Origin: Orlajensenia flava
Lineage (GTDB): Bacteria; Actinomycetota; Actinomycetes; Actinomycetales; Microbacteriaceae
Assembly (NCBI RefSeq): GCF_004801905.1
Contig: NZ_SSSN01000005.1
Location: 407,500-471,499, forward strand
Direction of reading: 5' to 3'
Length of the DNA stretch: 64,000 nt
The translations under genes and the position numbers were made by a program. Below, in pieces: positions 1 through 7,959 of the stretch (the first letter of the stretch is position 1; the number at the start of each line of letters is the position of its first letter). The notes under the pieces were generated by a model, which had not been told where the DNA came from, made no database searches, and saw only the letters and a program-made list of their open reading frames with translations.

Positions 1-27
1 GGGCAGCTCCTCACGGCCGGCGACTGA
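1..27 (+). CDS. Possible C-terminal end of an upstream gene (partial)
   Basis: Frame 1 reads GQLLTAGD and then TGA at 25-27, which would be the last eight residues of a protein starting outside the window. It has the right strand and spacing to precede the MFS gene in one operon. Eight codons are too few to name a family, so this is only a possibility. Confidence 0.25.
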   Translation, partial: GQLLTAGD

Positions 28-73
28 TCGCCGACCCCGCGTCCCGCATCCGAATCCCCAGGAAAGCAGCACC

Positions 74-1321
74 ATGAGTCACGGAAACACCAGCGGAGCA
101 TCGCTCCTCAAGCAGCCCAAGGCGGTGTGGGCGGTCGCCTTCGCGTGCGTCGTCGCCTTCATGGGCATCGGCCTGGTCGACCCCATCCTCCCCGCCATCG
201 CCGCGGAGCTGAAGGCCAGCCCCACCGAGACCGAGTTCCTGTTCACCAGCTACCTGGTCATCACGGGCCTGGCCATGTTCTTCACCAGCTGGGTCTCGAG
301 CCGGATCGGCGCCAAGAAGACCCTGCTCATCGGTCTCGCGGTCATCGTGGTGTTCGCCGCCGCCGCTGGCCTGTCGGGCGACGTCGGCACCATCATCGGC
401 TTCCGCGCCGGCTGGGGCCTCGGCAACGCGCTGTTCATCTCCACGGCACTCGCGACCATCGTGGGCGCCGCGTCGGGCGGAACGAGCTCGGCAATCATCC
501 TCTACGAGGCGGCCCTCGGCCTCGGCCTGGCCATCGGCCCGCTCGCGGGAGGCCTGCTGGGCAGCGTGAGCTGGCGCGGTCCGTTCTTCGGCACCGCGGT
601 GCTCATGGCCATCGGCTTCGTCGCGATCGTCACGTTGCTGAAGACGTCGCCGGATGACGAGAAGCCCGCCCGCACCCCGCTGTCGGCGCCGTTCCGTGCT
701 TTGGCGCGGCCGGCGCTGGCCATCCTCGCCGCCACCGCGGTGTTCTACAACTTCGGCTTCTTCGTGCTGCTCGCGTACACCCCCTTCGCCCTGGTGCCGC
801 TCGGCATCTCGAGCGCCATCTCGCTCGGTCTGGTGTTCTTCGGCTGGGGAGTCGCAGTGGCGGTCTCGTCGGTGTGGCTCGCACCGCTTCTCACGGCACG
901 GATGCGGCGCACGCGCGTCATCTGGACGATCCTCCCGATCCTCGCGGTCGACATGGTGGTGATCGCCCTCCTCATCCACTCCGCCGTCGGCATCATCATC
1001 GGCGTCGTCGTGGGCGGCCTCCTCCTCGGCATCATGAACACCGTCCTCACCGAGAGCGTCATGGAGGCCACCGACCTGCCGCGTTCGGTCGCCTCGAGTG
1101 CGTACTCGGGCGTCCGGTTCCTCGGCGGAGCGGTCGCGCCCCCCGTCGCCTCGCTGCTGGCCGCGAACATCGCCGAGCCCGCGCCGTTCATCGCCGGTGC
1201 CATCGCGTTCGTCGTCGCCGTCGTGATCGTCGTGCTCGGGCAGCGCAAGCTCGGGGCGATCGACGTCGAGGAGGCTCCCGTTGCTCAAGCGCAGGCCATC
1301 GGCCTCGGGGACGCGGCGTAG
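74..1321 (+). CDS. MFS transporter, drug-efflux-like
   Basis: A 415-residue integral membrane protein with about twelve hydrophobic segments, the usual size of a 12-TM major facilitator. The first helix carries a GLVDPILPAIA stretch typical of DHA1-type proton-driven exporters, and the loop after helix 2 has a shortened SSRIGAKKT form of the MFS loop motif. The ATG start has AGGAAAG ten bases upstream. The last 25 residues are hydrophilic. The substrate cannot be read from sequence; a multidrug or metabolite exporter is most likely. A strong hairpin follows at 1392-1421, so the gene probably ends a transcript. Confidence 0.85.
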   Translation: MSHGNTSGASLLKQPKAVWAVAFACVVAFMGIGLVDPILPAIAAELKASPTETEFLFTSYLVITGLAMFFTSWVSSRIGAKKTLLIGLAVIVVFAAAAGLSGDVGTIIGFRAGWGLGNALFISTALATIVGAASGGTSSAIILYEAALGLGLAIGPLAGGLLGSVSWRGPFFGTAVLMAIGFVAIVTLLKTSPDDEKPARTPLSAPFRALARPALAILAATAVFYNFGFFVLLAYTPFALVPLGISSAISLGLVFFGWGVAVAVSSVWLAPLLTARMRRTRVIWTILPILAVDMVVIALLIHSAVGIIIGVVVGGLLLGIMNTVLTESVMEATDLPRSVASSAYSGVRFLGGAVAPPVASLLAANIAEPAPFIAGAIAFVVAVVIVVLGQRKLGAIDVEEAPVAQAQAIGLGDAA

Positions 1322-1391
1322 GGCGGTCCGGCCGCAGCGACCGAGGGCCGTCGGAGCCGCCGGCTGTTGGCGTCGCTGCCCGCTCTTCGGC

Positions 1392-1421
1392 TCGCTGCCC
1401 GTGATGCAGCACGGGCAGCGA
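1392..1421 (+). terminator. Hairpin terminator after the MFS gene
   Basis: A perfect 12-bp stem (TCGCTGCCCGTG paired with its complement) encloses a six-base loop, about 70 bases after the MFS stop. No U-tract follows, as is common in high-GC actinobacteria. Confidence 0.6.
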
Positions 1422-1537
1422 TCGCGAAGGTGGGCGGCGAGCGAGTATGCGCCTGCGATCGGCGGCCCCGTGCAGCAGCGGCGGACAGCCGGAAGCAGGC
1501 CGGCGGATGCGTCGGCGGGCGCGCCTAGGCTGATGGC

Positions 1538-3463
1538 ATGAGCATGGGCGGTGGTCGCGGAGCGCAACTGAGGGCGTCGTCCGGCGCGCCGCAACGGGGC
1601 GGGGGCGGCCTCAACCGCGGCCCCATCGACATCGGAGCGCAGAAGGCGGCCAACGCCGAGGCACCGAAGATCGCCCACCTCGGGCGCCGCATCGCCGAGC
1701 TGTTCGCTCCGCACCGGGTGGCTCTCACCATCACGGTCGTGCTCGTGATCGCCTCGGCGGCGCTCGCCGTCATCCCGCCGCTGCTCACCCAGCGCGCGTT
1801 CGACGACGGCCTGTTCCCGCCCGCCGGACATCCCAACCTCCCCGTGCTCGGCTGGATCGTCACGGCGATGATCGTGGTCTTCGTCGTGAGCTCACTGTTG
1901 GGGGTGTGGCAGGCCTACCTCACCGCGACGGTCGGCAACAAGGTCATGGGGGCGCTGCGCGTGCGCCTGTTCAGCCACCTGCAGGCGATGGAGCTCGGCT
2001 TCTTCACGCGCACCAAGACCGGCATCATCCAGTCCCGCCTGCAGAACGACGTCGGCGGCGTGGCCGGCGTGCTGACCAACACCGTCTCGAGCGTGCTCGG
2101 CAACACCGTCACCGTCATCTCGGCCTTCGTCGCCATGATCATCCTCGACTGGCGCCTCACGATCGTCGCGATCGTCCTCATGCCGTTCATGGTCATCGCG
2201 CAACGGCGGGTGGGACAGGTGCGCGCCCGCATCGCCGGTCAGACGCAGGAGTCGCTCTCCGAGATGACCGCCATCACACAGGAGACGCTGAGCGTCAGCG
2301 GCATCCTGCTCTCCAAGTCCTTCGCCAGGCAGCAGACCGAGATCGGCCGCTACACCGACGAGAACCGCAACCAGATCACCCTGCAGGTACGCCAGGCGAT
2401 GAGCGGCCAGTGGTTCTTCGCGCTCGTCAGCATCTTCCTCTCGAGCGTCCCCGCCATCGTCTACCTGCTCGCCGGCTACCTCGCCGTCGGGGGAGCGGAG
2501 ACCATCACAGCGGGAACGATCGTCGCGTTCACCACCGTGCAGTCGCGCCTGCTGTTCCCGCTCATCGGCCTCATGCGCGTCGCGCTCGACCTGCAGACCT
2601 CGAGCGCCCTGTTCGCGCGCATCTTCGAGTACCTCGATCTCAAGCCCGCCATCACCGACCGGGCGGATGCCGTTCCCGTGCCGACCGATGCCGCTCTCGG
2701 TCGCGTCGAGTTCGACCACGTCTCGTTCTCCTACCCCGACGCCGACGGCGAGAAGCACCCCACCCTCGACGACGTGAGCTTCGCCATCGAGCCCGGCCAG
2801 TTCGCGGCCTTCGTCGGCCCGAGCGGCGCGGGCAAGACGACCGTGTCCTATCTCGTGCCGCGGCTCTACGACGCCACCTCCGGATCCGTGCGGTTCGCCG
2901 GCGTCGACGTGCGCGACATCGCCGCGCACGACCTCGTCGACCACATCGGCATCGTCAGCCAGGAGACCTACCTCTTCCACGCGACCATCGCCGAGAACCT
3001 GCGCTACGCCCGACCCGACGCGACGGATGCCGAGCTCGAGGCTGCGGCACGCGCGGCGAACATCCACGCGACCATCGCGAGCTTTCCCGAGGGGTACGAC
3101 ACCGTCGTGGGCGAGCGCGGCTATCGCCTCTCCGGCGGCGAGAAGCAGCGCATCGCGATCGCGCGCGTGCTGCTCAAGGACCCCGAGGTGCTCGTGCTCG
3201 ACGAGGCGACGAGCGCCCTCGACACCATCTCCGAGCGCGTCGTGCAGACCGCCATCGACGACGCCGCACGAGGGCGAACGACGATCGCGATCGCGCACCG
3301 CCTCTCGACCATCATCGCGGCCGACGTCATCTTCGTCGTCGAGGCCGGTCGCATCGTCGAACAGGGCACGCACGCCGAGCTGCTCGTCTCGGGCGGCGTC
3401 TACGCCCAGCTCTACTCCGAGCAGGTCGGGCCGCACGCGGGCGCCCACGCCGAGAGTGCCTGA
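1538..3463 (+). CDS. ABC exporter, fused permease and ATPase
   Basis: A 641-residue half-transporter in the order TMD-NBD. A roughly 45-residue basic, Gly-rich N-terminal tail is followed by six membrane segments (about residues 60-350) and a C-terminal nucleotide-binding domain (about 390-630). The NBD shows Walker A GPSGAGKTT, signature LSGGEKQR, Walker B VLVLDEAT and the switch His in IAIAHRLST. It probably works as a homodimer or with another half-transporter to export a lipid, peptide or drug. The start lies seven bases after a TAGGCT box (1528-1533), pointing to leaderless transcription from its own promoter. The substrate is unknown. Confidence 0.9.
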   Translation: MSMGGGRGAQLRASSGAPQRGGGGLNRGPIDIGAQKAANAEAPKIAHLGRRIAELFAPHRVALTITVVLVIASAALAVIPPLLTQRAFDDGLFPPAGHPNLPVLGWIVTAMIVVFVVSSLLGVWQAYLTATVGNKVMGALRVRLFSHLQAMELGFFTRTKTGIIQSRLQNDVGGVAGVLTNTVSSVLGNTVTVISAFVAMIILDWRLTIVAIVLMPFMVIAQRRVGQVRARIAGQTQESLSEMTAITQETLSVSGILLSKSFARQQTEIGRYTDENRNQITLQVRQAMSGQWFFALVSIFLSSVPAIVYLLAGYLAVGGAETITAGTIVAFTTVQSRLLFPLIGLMRVALDLQTSSALFARIFEYLDLKPAITDRADAVPVPTDAALGRVEFDHVSFSYPDADGEKHPTLDDVSFAIEPGQFAAFVGPSGAGKTTVSYLVPRLYDATSGSVRFAGVDVRDIAAHDLVDHIGIVSQETYLFHATIAENLRYARPDATDAELEAAARAANIHATIASFPEGYDTVVGERGYRLSGGEKQRIAIARVLLKDPEVLVLDEATSALDTISERVVQTAIDDAARGRTTIAIAHRLSTIIAADVIFVVEAGRIVEQGTHAELLVSGGVYAQLYSEQVGPHAGAHAESA

Positions 3464-3543
3464 CCTTTCGGCGAAGCCTGCCGAACCACCGGGTCTTCGG
3501 TCGGTGCCAGAATGATCTCTCGAGACTGCAAGGGGGGTCGAAG

Positions 3544-4194
3544 GTGCCAATACCCGATGAACGCAATCACATCGGCGCCTCGCCCGGCACGACTTTGGGC
3601 GAGGAAGTTTTCCGGCGCTTGTACGGAGCAATCCTCGACGGCACGCTGATCGGCGGTGAACGCGTGAGGGATGCCGACATCGCAGCCTGGCTGGGAGTCT
3701 CGCGCACGCCGGTGAGGGATGCGTTCGCCTCGCTCGAGCGCCTCGGTCTCATTGAGGTGGTGGCCAGCCGGTACACCGTTGTCACAGAGGTGACGGAGGA
3801 CCTCATTGCGGCCACCCTGGAGTACACGGGCTACAGCGCTGGAATCGGCATGCACATGGCCGTCACGCGCATGACGGAGGCCGAGGCCAGGACCGCCGTA
3901 CACATCCTCAGACGGATGCTCTCAGCCAGCGACGCGGATGATCGGCTCACGCTCTACGACGAGGCGCGTGCTCTGTATGGACACATCGCCGTCTTCGCAC
4001 GCAACGATGTCTATCGGCGGGTTCTGAGCGAAGCGGGACTGGCCATGGAGCGCAACCTGCGCGAGCGCCGTCCGCTCATCGGCGGCGTCGAGTCGAGGGG
4101 ACACGAGTATCGAGAGCTGATCGCTGCCATCGAGCGACGGGACGCCGCGGCAGCGGAAAGGTCCGTGAGACACCAGCACGAGATCCGCGATTGA
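3544..4194 (+). CDS. GntR-family regulator (FadR/FCD type)
   Basis: A 216-residue DNA-binding protein. The GTG start follows an AAGGGGGG ribosome site by about seven bases. Residues about 15-80 form the GntR winged helix: LGEEVFRRLYGAILDGTLIGGERV, then the recognition-helix signature LGVSRTPVRDAFASLERLGLIE. The C-terminal 130 residues are helical and fit a divergent FCD ligand domain. I see no obvious metal-binding His set, so the effector is unknown. It lies between an ABC exporter and the cyclase-like/channel pair and could control either. No palindrome near its start is clear enough to call an operator. Confidence 0.85.
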   Translation: MPIPDERNHIGASPGTTLGEEVFRRLYGAILDGTLIGGERVRDADIAAWLGVSRTPVRDAFASLERLGLIEVVASRYTVVTEVTEDLIAATLEYTGYSAGIGMHMAVTRMTEAEARTAVHILRRMLSASDADDRLTLYDEARALYGHIAVFARNDVYRRVLSEAGLAMERNLRERRPLIGGVESRGHEYRELIAAIERRDAAAAERSVRHQHEIRD

Positions 4195-4263
4195 CGTGAT
4201 CCTATGCTCGCATGCGCACAGATGTGACACGATGTACCGGTATATCGATGGCTGGGGATCGGC

Positions 4264-6432
4264 GTGGTTGATGTGAAACAACGCAGCGAGACGGGTGAGC
4301 AGGCGCGTCTCAGGGTGAGTCGACGCCGCTTCGGGGTGAGTATCCAATCGAAGCTGCTCATCATGTTGCTCGCGGTGAGCCTGGTGTCGGCGATCGTCGT
4401 CGGGGTCATCGGCTTCATCAACGGGCGCGACTCACTCCGAGCCTCGGCGTTCCACCAGCTCACCACGATCCGTGAGCTGCGTGGTGAGGAGATTCAGCGC
4501 GAGTTCTCCTCCCTTCAACTCGGTGTGCAGCTCGACTCACGCAATGCGAGCGCGGTAGATGCGACCACCGCGCTCGTCGATGGCTTCGCACAACTTCAAT
4601 CGAGCACGCTGTCTGCAGATGATGAGTCGAAACTGAACGACTTCTACGCCGAGCAGTTCGTGCCTGCACTGGAGAAGCGGTCGGGCAACAGCTACTCGCC
4701 CGACGCATTCGTTCCCGCGACGCCGGCCGGCCGCTACCTTCAGGCGCACTACACCGATGGTCGGGCCTACGACGACTACGACGCCGGTCTCGCGCTGGAC
4801 GACGCCGGCGACGGCAGCGCTTGGTCGGCGGCGAGCGCTCAGTACAATCCTTACTTCAAGGGCCTGGTGGACGATCTGGGCTACGAGGACGTGCTCGTGA
4901 TGAACCGCGAAGGAGATGTCGTTTACAGCGCGTACAAGAGCGTCGACCTCGGAGTCTCCATGAAGGAGGAGCCGTACACGAACTCGGCGCTGACGCAGGC
5001 CTTCGATCAGGTGATGCGCAACGGCTCACTCGACGAGGTCGTCACCACCGATTTCGAACGCTACCTGCCCTCGCTGAACGTGCCGACGGCCTGGGTGGTC
5101 TCGCCGGTGGGATCGGCGACCAACATCGTCGGAGCCATGGCAGTGCAGATCCCCATCACCCAGATCAATTCGGTCATGACGGGTAACGAGAAGTGGTCGG
5201 CTCAGGGCCTCGGCACGACCGGCGAGGTCTACCTCGCGGGTCCTGACAAGACGATGCGGAGTGTATCGCGCCTGCTGACGGAGCACCCGAAGCGATATGC
5301 CGCTACGGTCGTCGACAACGGCACCTCCCCCGCAGTCGCCAAGCGCATCGTCGCCGTCAAGGGAACGGTCGAGCTGCAGCCGGTCGATTTCGAAGGCACT
5401 CGGCGTGCGCTGCAGGGGAAGTCCGGCACGGCGATCACCGCCGACTACACCAGTAGCGACAGTTTGGTCGCGTACGCGCCACTCCAGATCGATGGATTGA
5501 ATTGGGTGATCGTGGCTCACATGGACGCTGCCGAGGCGTTCGCCCCCGTCGACGAGTTCACCCGCAACCTCGTCATCTCGACGCTCGCGCTGCTCCTGAT
5601 CGTCAGTATGCTCTCCCTCCTGCTCGCGCAGGTGTTCACGAGACCGGTCCGCCGCTTGGTGGACGCCGTGCGCGCGGTGGCGGCTGGCGATCTCACCGTG
5701 CGTGTTCCGGCCGTTGCCCACGATGAGTTCGGGGATCTCGGCCGGGCATTCAACGACATGAGCGCCAGCCTGCGAACCAAGCAGGACCTGATCGACGAGC
5801 AGCGCACCGAGAATGAGAAACTTCTGCTCACGCTCATGCCGGAGTCGATGGCGAAACGCTATCGAGAAGGTGAGGAGGTCATTTCCGAGCAGCACGACGA
5901 CGTCGCCGTGGTGTTCGCCGAACTCGTCGGGTTCGACGAGTATGTGGCGGCGCTTTCCAGCACGGAGGAGATGGCGGCGTTGAACACGCTCGTCCGCGGC
6001 TTCGACGAAGCGGCGGACCGCACTGGGGTCGAGAAGGTCCGCACCCTCCGCGGCGGTTACCTCGCCAGCTCGGGTCTGATCGTTCCCCGGGTTGACAACG
6101 CCCGCCGGGCGGTCGAGTTCGCTTTGGAGATGCGCCGGGTCGTCGAGCGCTTCAATGCCGCTCACGACACTCGACTGGATCTCCGCGCCGGCGTGGACAT
6201 GGGTCCCGTGACGAGCGGGCTGGTGGGTCGAACAAGTCTGGCCTACGACCTGTGGGGTGATGCCGTGAGTCTGGCCTACGCCGTGCGCGGCGCCACGACC
6301 GAGCCCGGCGTCTACGTGAGCCAGGCCGTCCGTGATCGGTTGGCCGACTCGATTGAGATCGTCGCTGCCGGCGCAATCGACACCACCGCGGGTCAGCAGC
6401 AGGTGTGGCGGGTCACGGGGACGTCGCGATGA
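4264..6432 (+). CDS. Membrane sensor with HAMP and a degenerate class III cyclase domain
   Basis: A 722-residue protein: a TM segment (about 30-52), a large extracytoplasmic dCache-like sensor (about 53-430), a second TM (about 438-460), HAMP (about 460-515), a linker with LLLTLMPESMAKRYREGE of the cyclase-transducer type, and a class III nucleotide cyclase fold (about 545-715). The fold is recognisable (VVFAELVGF, EKVRTLRGGY, YDLWGDAV) but key residues differ. Aligned to Rv1625c-type cyclases, the first metal Asp is Glu553, the second is Gly597, the substrate Lys is Arg593, the transition-state Asn is Ser669 and the Arg is Ala673; only Asp662 is kept. This predicts a pseudo-cyclase that cannot make cAMP or cGMP. 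Its stop overlaps the start of the channel gene, so the two are translationally coupled. The GTG start is tentative. Confidence 0.85.
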   Translation: MVDVKQRSETGEQARLRVSRRRFGVSIQSKLLIMLLAVSLVSAIVVGVIGFINGRDSLRASAFHQLTTIRELRGEEIQREFSSLQLGVQLDSRNASAVDATTALVDGFAQLQSSTLSADDESKLNDFYAEQFVPALEKRSGNSYSPDAFVPATPAGRYLQAHYTDGRAYDDYDAGLALDDAGDGSAWSAASAQYNPYFKGLVDDLGYEDVLVMNREGDVVYSAYKSVDLGVSMKEEPYTNSALTQAFDQVMRNGSLDEVVTTDFERYLPSLNVPTAWVVSPVGSATNIVGAMAVQIPITQINSVMTGNEKWSAQGLGTTGEVYLAGPDKTMRSVSRLLTEHPKRYAATVVDNGTSPAVAKRIVAVKGTVELQPVDFEGTRRALQGKSGTAITADYTSSDSLVAYAPLQIDGLNWVIVAHMDAAEAFAPVDEFTRNLVISTLALLLIVSMLSLLLAQVFTRPVRRLVDAVRAVAAGDLTVRVPAVAHDEFGDLGRAFNDMSASLRTKQDLIDEQRTENEKLLLTLMPESMAKRYREGEEVISEQHDDVAVVFAELVGFDEYVAALSSTEEMAALNTLVRGFDEAADRTGVEKVRTLRGGYLASSGLIVPRVDNARRAVEFALEMRRVVERFNAAHDTRLDLRAGVDMGPVTSGLVGRTSLAYDLWGDAVSLAYAVRGATTEPGVYVSQAVRDRLADSIEIVAAGAIDTTAGQQQVWRVTGTSR

Positions 6433-7853
6433 TCGACGTCCTGAAGAGCGGGTGGATCGGTTGGGCGATCGGGATCGGTATCGGAGTCCCCCTGCTGCTG
6501 GTCGTGCTGACGGAGGTCCTCGGCGCTCTGACGCGAAGGGGCAGCGCGGCAGCCAAGCCGGTTCGTCTGCTTCGCAACTGGGTCGTCCCCACCGCCGGCC
6601 TGTTCGCCCTGCTCGCCTTCGCGCTCCAATCTCCCTCCGACCAGGTGTGGGTCAAGATCGTCGCGACGCTGCTCGGATTCCTCCTCATCCTGCTGGTCCT
6701 CGGCGCTTTCAACGTGGCTCTGTTCGCCAACGCCGAGGAGGGCAGCTGGCGGGAGCGGATCCCGTCGATCTTCGTGGACATCGCGCGGCTCGCCCTTATC
6801 GTCGTCGGCCTCGCCATCCTGTTCTCCTGGGTCTGGAGCGCAGACGTCGGGGGACTGATCGCCGCGCTGGGCGTGACCTCCATCGTGATCGGCTTGGCGT
6901 TGCAGAACGCCGTGGGCAGCGTCATCTCAGGTCTGCTTCTGTTGTTCGAGCAGCCGTTCAAACTGGGCGACTGGCTCAACACCGGTAGCGTTCAAGGCCA
7001 AGTCATCGAGGTCAATTGGCGTGCAGTCCACATCGACACCGGGGCCGGCATCCAGATCGTGCCGAACGCGTCGCTCGCCGGGGCTTCTTTCACCAACCTC
7101 AGCCTGCCGACCGGGGCCTTTCATGCGGGGTTGACCGTGAGCTTCACTACCGACGACCCCCCGCATATCGTCATCGAGACGTTGCTGGACGTCGCCAGAA
7201 GCCTGCCGATGCTCGCGGACGGCGCGACGCCACACGCTGCATACCTCGGATCGGCGAAGTACAGCGTCGACCTCCCTGTGCGCGGCCCCTCCGCTGTTGA
7301 CTCGGCCAGCAGTCTCTATTTGGCTTGGCTGTGGTACGCAGCCCGAAGGCGCGGGCTCGCATTGGATGGCGACTCCACCGATCCGATCGCCGAGCCCGGA
7401 CGGCTCGAGGCTGCCGTCGGCCACCTCTCGTCCAGCTATGGACTCTCGGAGGACGACGTTGCGATGATCACCGCGGCCAGCCGGCTCGAGCGGTTCGGCA
7501 CGGGAGAGATCGTGCAAACCCCCGGAACCATTCCCGACGCGATGCGATTCATCGTCGACGGACACCTGCACTTGTGGGCTCCGGTTCACGGCGGCCGGGT
7601 GGATGTGCTGACGATCGACGCGGACGACTACGTCGGCCAGAGCGTGCTGACGAGGGAGGGGTCTCTTGTCGGTGCGAGCGCCGCAACGGTGACCACTCTG
7701 CTCGTGATTCCGCTCGAAGCCATCGATGCATTGGTGCGACGGCACCCACGACTCGCCCGGCGAATCGGGCAGAGCATGGAGAACCGCCAGAGGGCGACCC
7801 ACGAGGCGCTCGCGGCTGCCGGCATCGCTCGCACGAATCTGCCAGAAGGATAG
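6429..7853 (+). CDS. MscS-family channel with C-terminal cyclic-nucleotide-binding-like domain
   Basis: A 474-residue inner-membrane protein. The chosen ATG overlaps the cyclase stop as ATGA; an upstream GTG at 6405 is possible but less likely. Residues 1-125 hold three or four TM helices. Residues about 140-225 are the MscS pore helix and beta domain (IGLALQNAVGSVISG, LLLFEQPFKLGDWL, NASLAGASFTNLS). Residues about 335-460 are a cNMP-binding beta roll (RFGTGEIVQTPG, then VGQSVLTREGSLVGASAATV). In canonical CNB domains the phosphate cassette carries FGE and PRxATV; here the Glu position is Gln404 and the Arg position is Ser417, so cAMP binding is doubtful. Coupling to a sensor cyclase fits bCNG-type channels, but both partners are degenerate. 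Confidence 0.88.
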   Translation: MIDVLKSGWIGWAIGIGIGVPLLLVVLTEVLGALTRRGSAAAKPVRLLRNWVVPTAGLFALLAFALQSPSDQVWVKIVATLLGFLLILLVLGAFNVALFANAEEGSWRERIPSIFVDIARLALIVVGLAILFSWVWSADVGGLIAALGVTSIVIGLALQNAVGSVISGLLLLFEQPFKLGDWLNTGSVQGQVIEVNWRAVHIDTGAGIQIVPNASLAGASFTNLSLPTGAFHAGLTVSFTTDDPPHIVIETLLDVARSLPMLADGATPHAAYLGSAKYSVDLPVRGPSAVDSASSLYLAWLWYAARRRGLALDGDSTDPIAEPGRLEAAVGHLSSSYGLSEDDVAMITAASRLERFGTGEIVQTPGTIPDAMRFIVDGHLHLWAPVHGGRVDVLTIDADDYVGQSVLTREGSLVGASAATVTTLLVIPLEAIDALVRRHPRLARRIGQSMENRQRATHEALAAAGIARTNLPEG

Positions 7854-7862
7854 GCTGGCCGG
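7851..7862 (+). promoter_or_regulatory. -10 box of the cysteine leader and cbs transcript
   Basis: TAGGCT at 7851-7856 shares its first three bases with the stop of the channel gene. It is followed by six bases and then the ATG of the leader peptide. This is the same -10-to-start arrangement as at 1538 and 14536, and it implies a leaderless mRNA starting at or near 7863. Confidence 0.55.
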
Positions 7863-7892
7863 ATGGTCACTCTCCGCTGTTGTCGTCGCTAG
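7863..7892 (+). CDS. Cysteine-rich leader peptide MVTLRCCRR (candidate attenuator)
   Basis: ATG GTC ACT CTC CGC TGT TGT CGT CGC TAG encodes nine residues with tandem Cys codons, 67 bases before the cystathionine beta-synthase start. Leaderless poly-cysteine short ORFs that attenuate downstream sulfur genes in response to cysteine-tRNA supply are described in mycobacteria. Here the downstream genes make and use cystathionine and cysteine, so the same logic fits. TGT is otherwise rare against TGC in this genome's genes, and two rare Cys codons in a row would make the peptide sensitive to charging. The call is by position and composition only. Confidence 0.65.
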   Translation: MVTLRCCRR

Positions 7893-7959
7893 ACCCCCGC
7901 GACCATTCATCAGCCCGCCGTGCGACGAAGCCGGCGAAACACACGTAAGGACACCATCC

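Noticed and set aside
11-1831. A 606-codon open frame on the reverse strand
   Set aside because: It lies antisense to the MFS gene, and its translation is an Arg/Asp/Glu/His-rich shadow typical of high-GC DNA.
4264-7853. Pycsar-type anti-phage system (cyclase plus membrane effector)
   Set aside because: The cyclase has an extracellular sensor and HAMP and lacks catalytic residues; the partner is a full MscS channel, not a known Pycsar effector.
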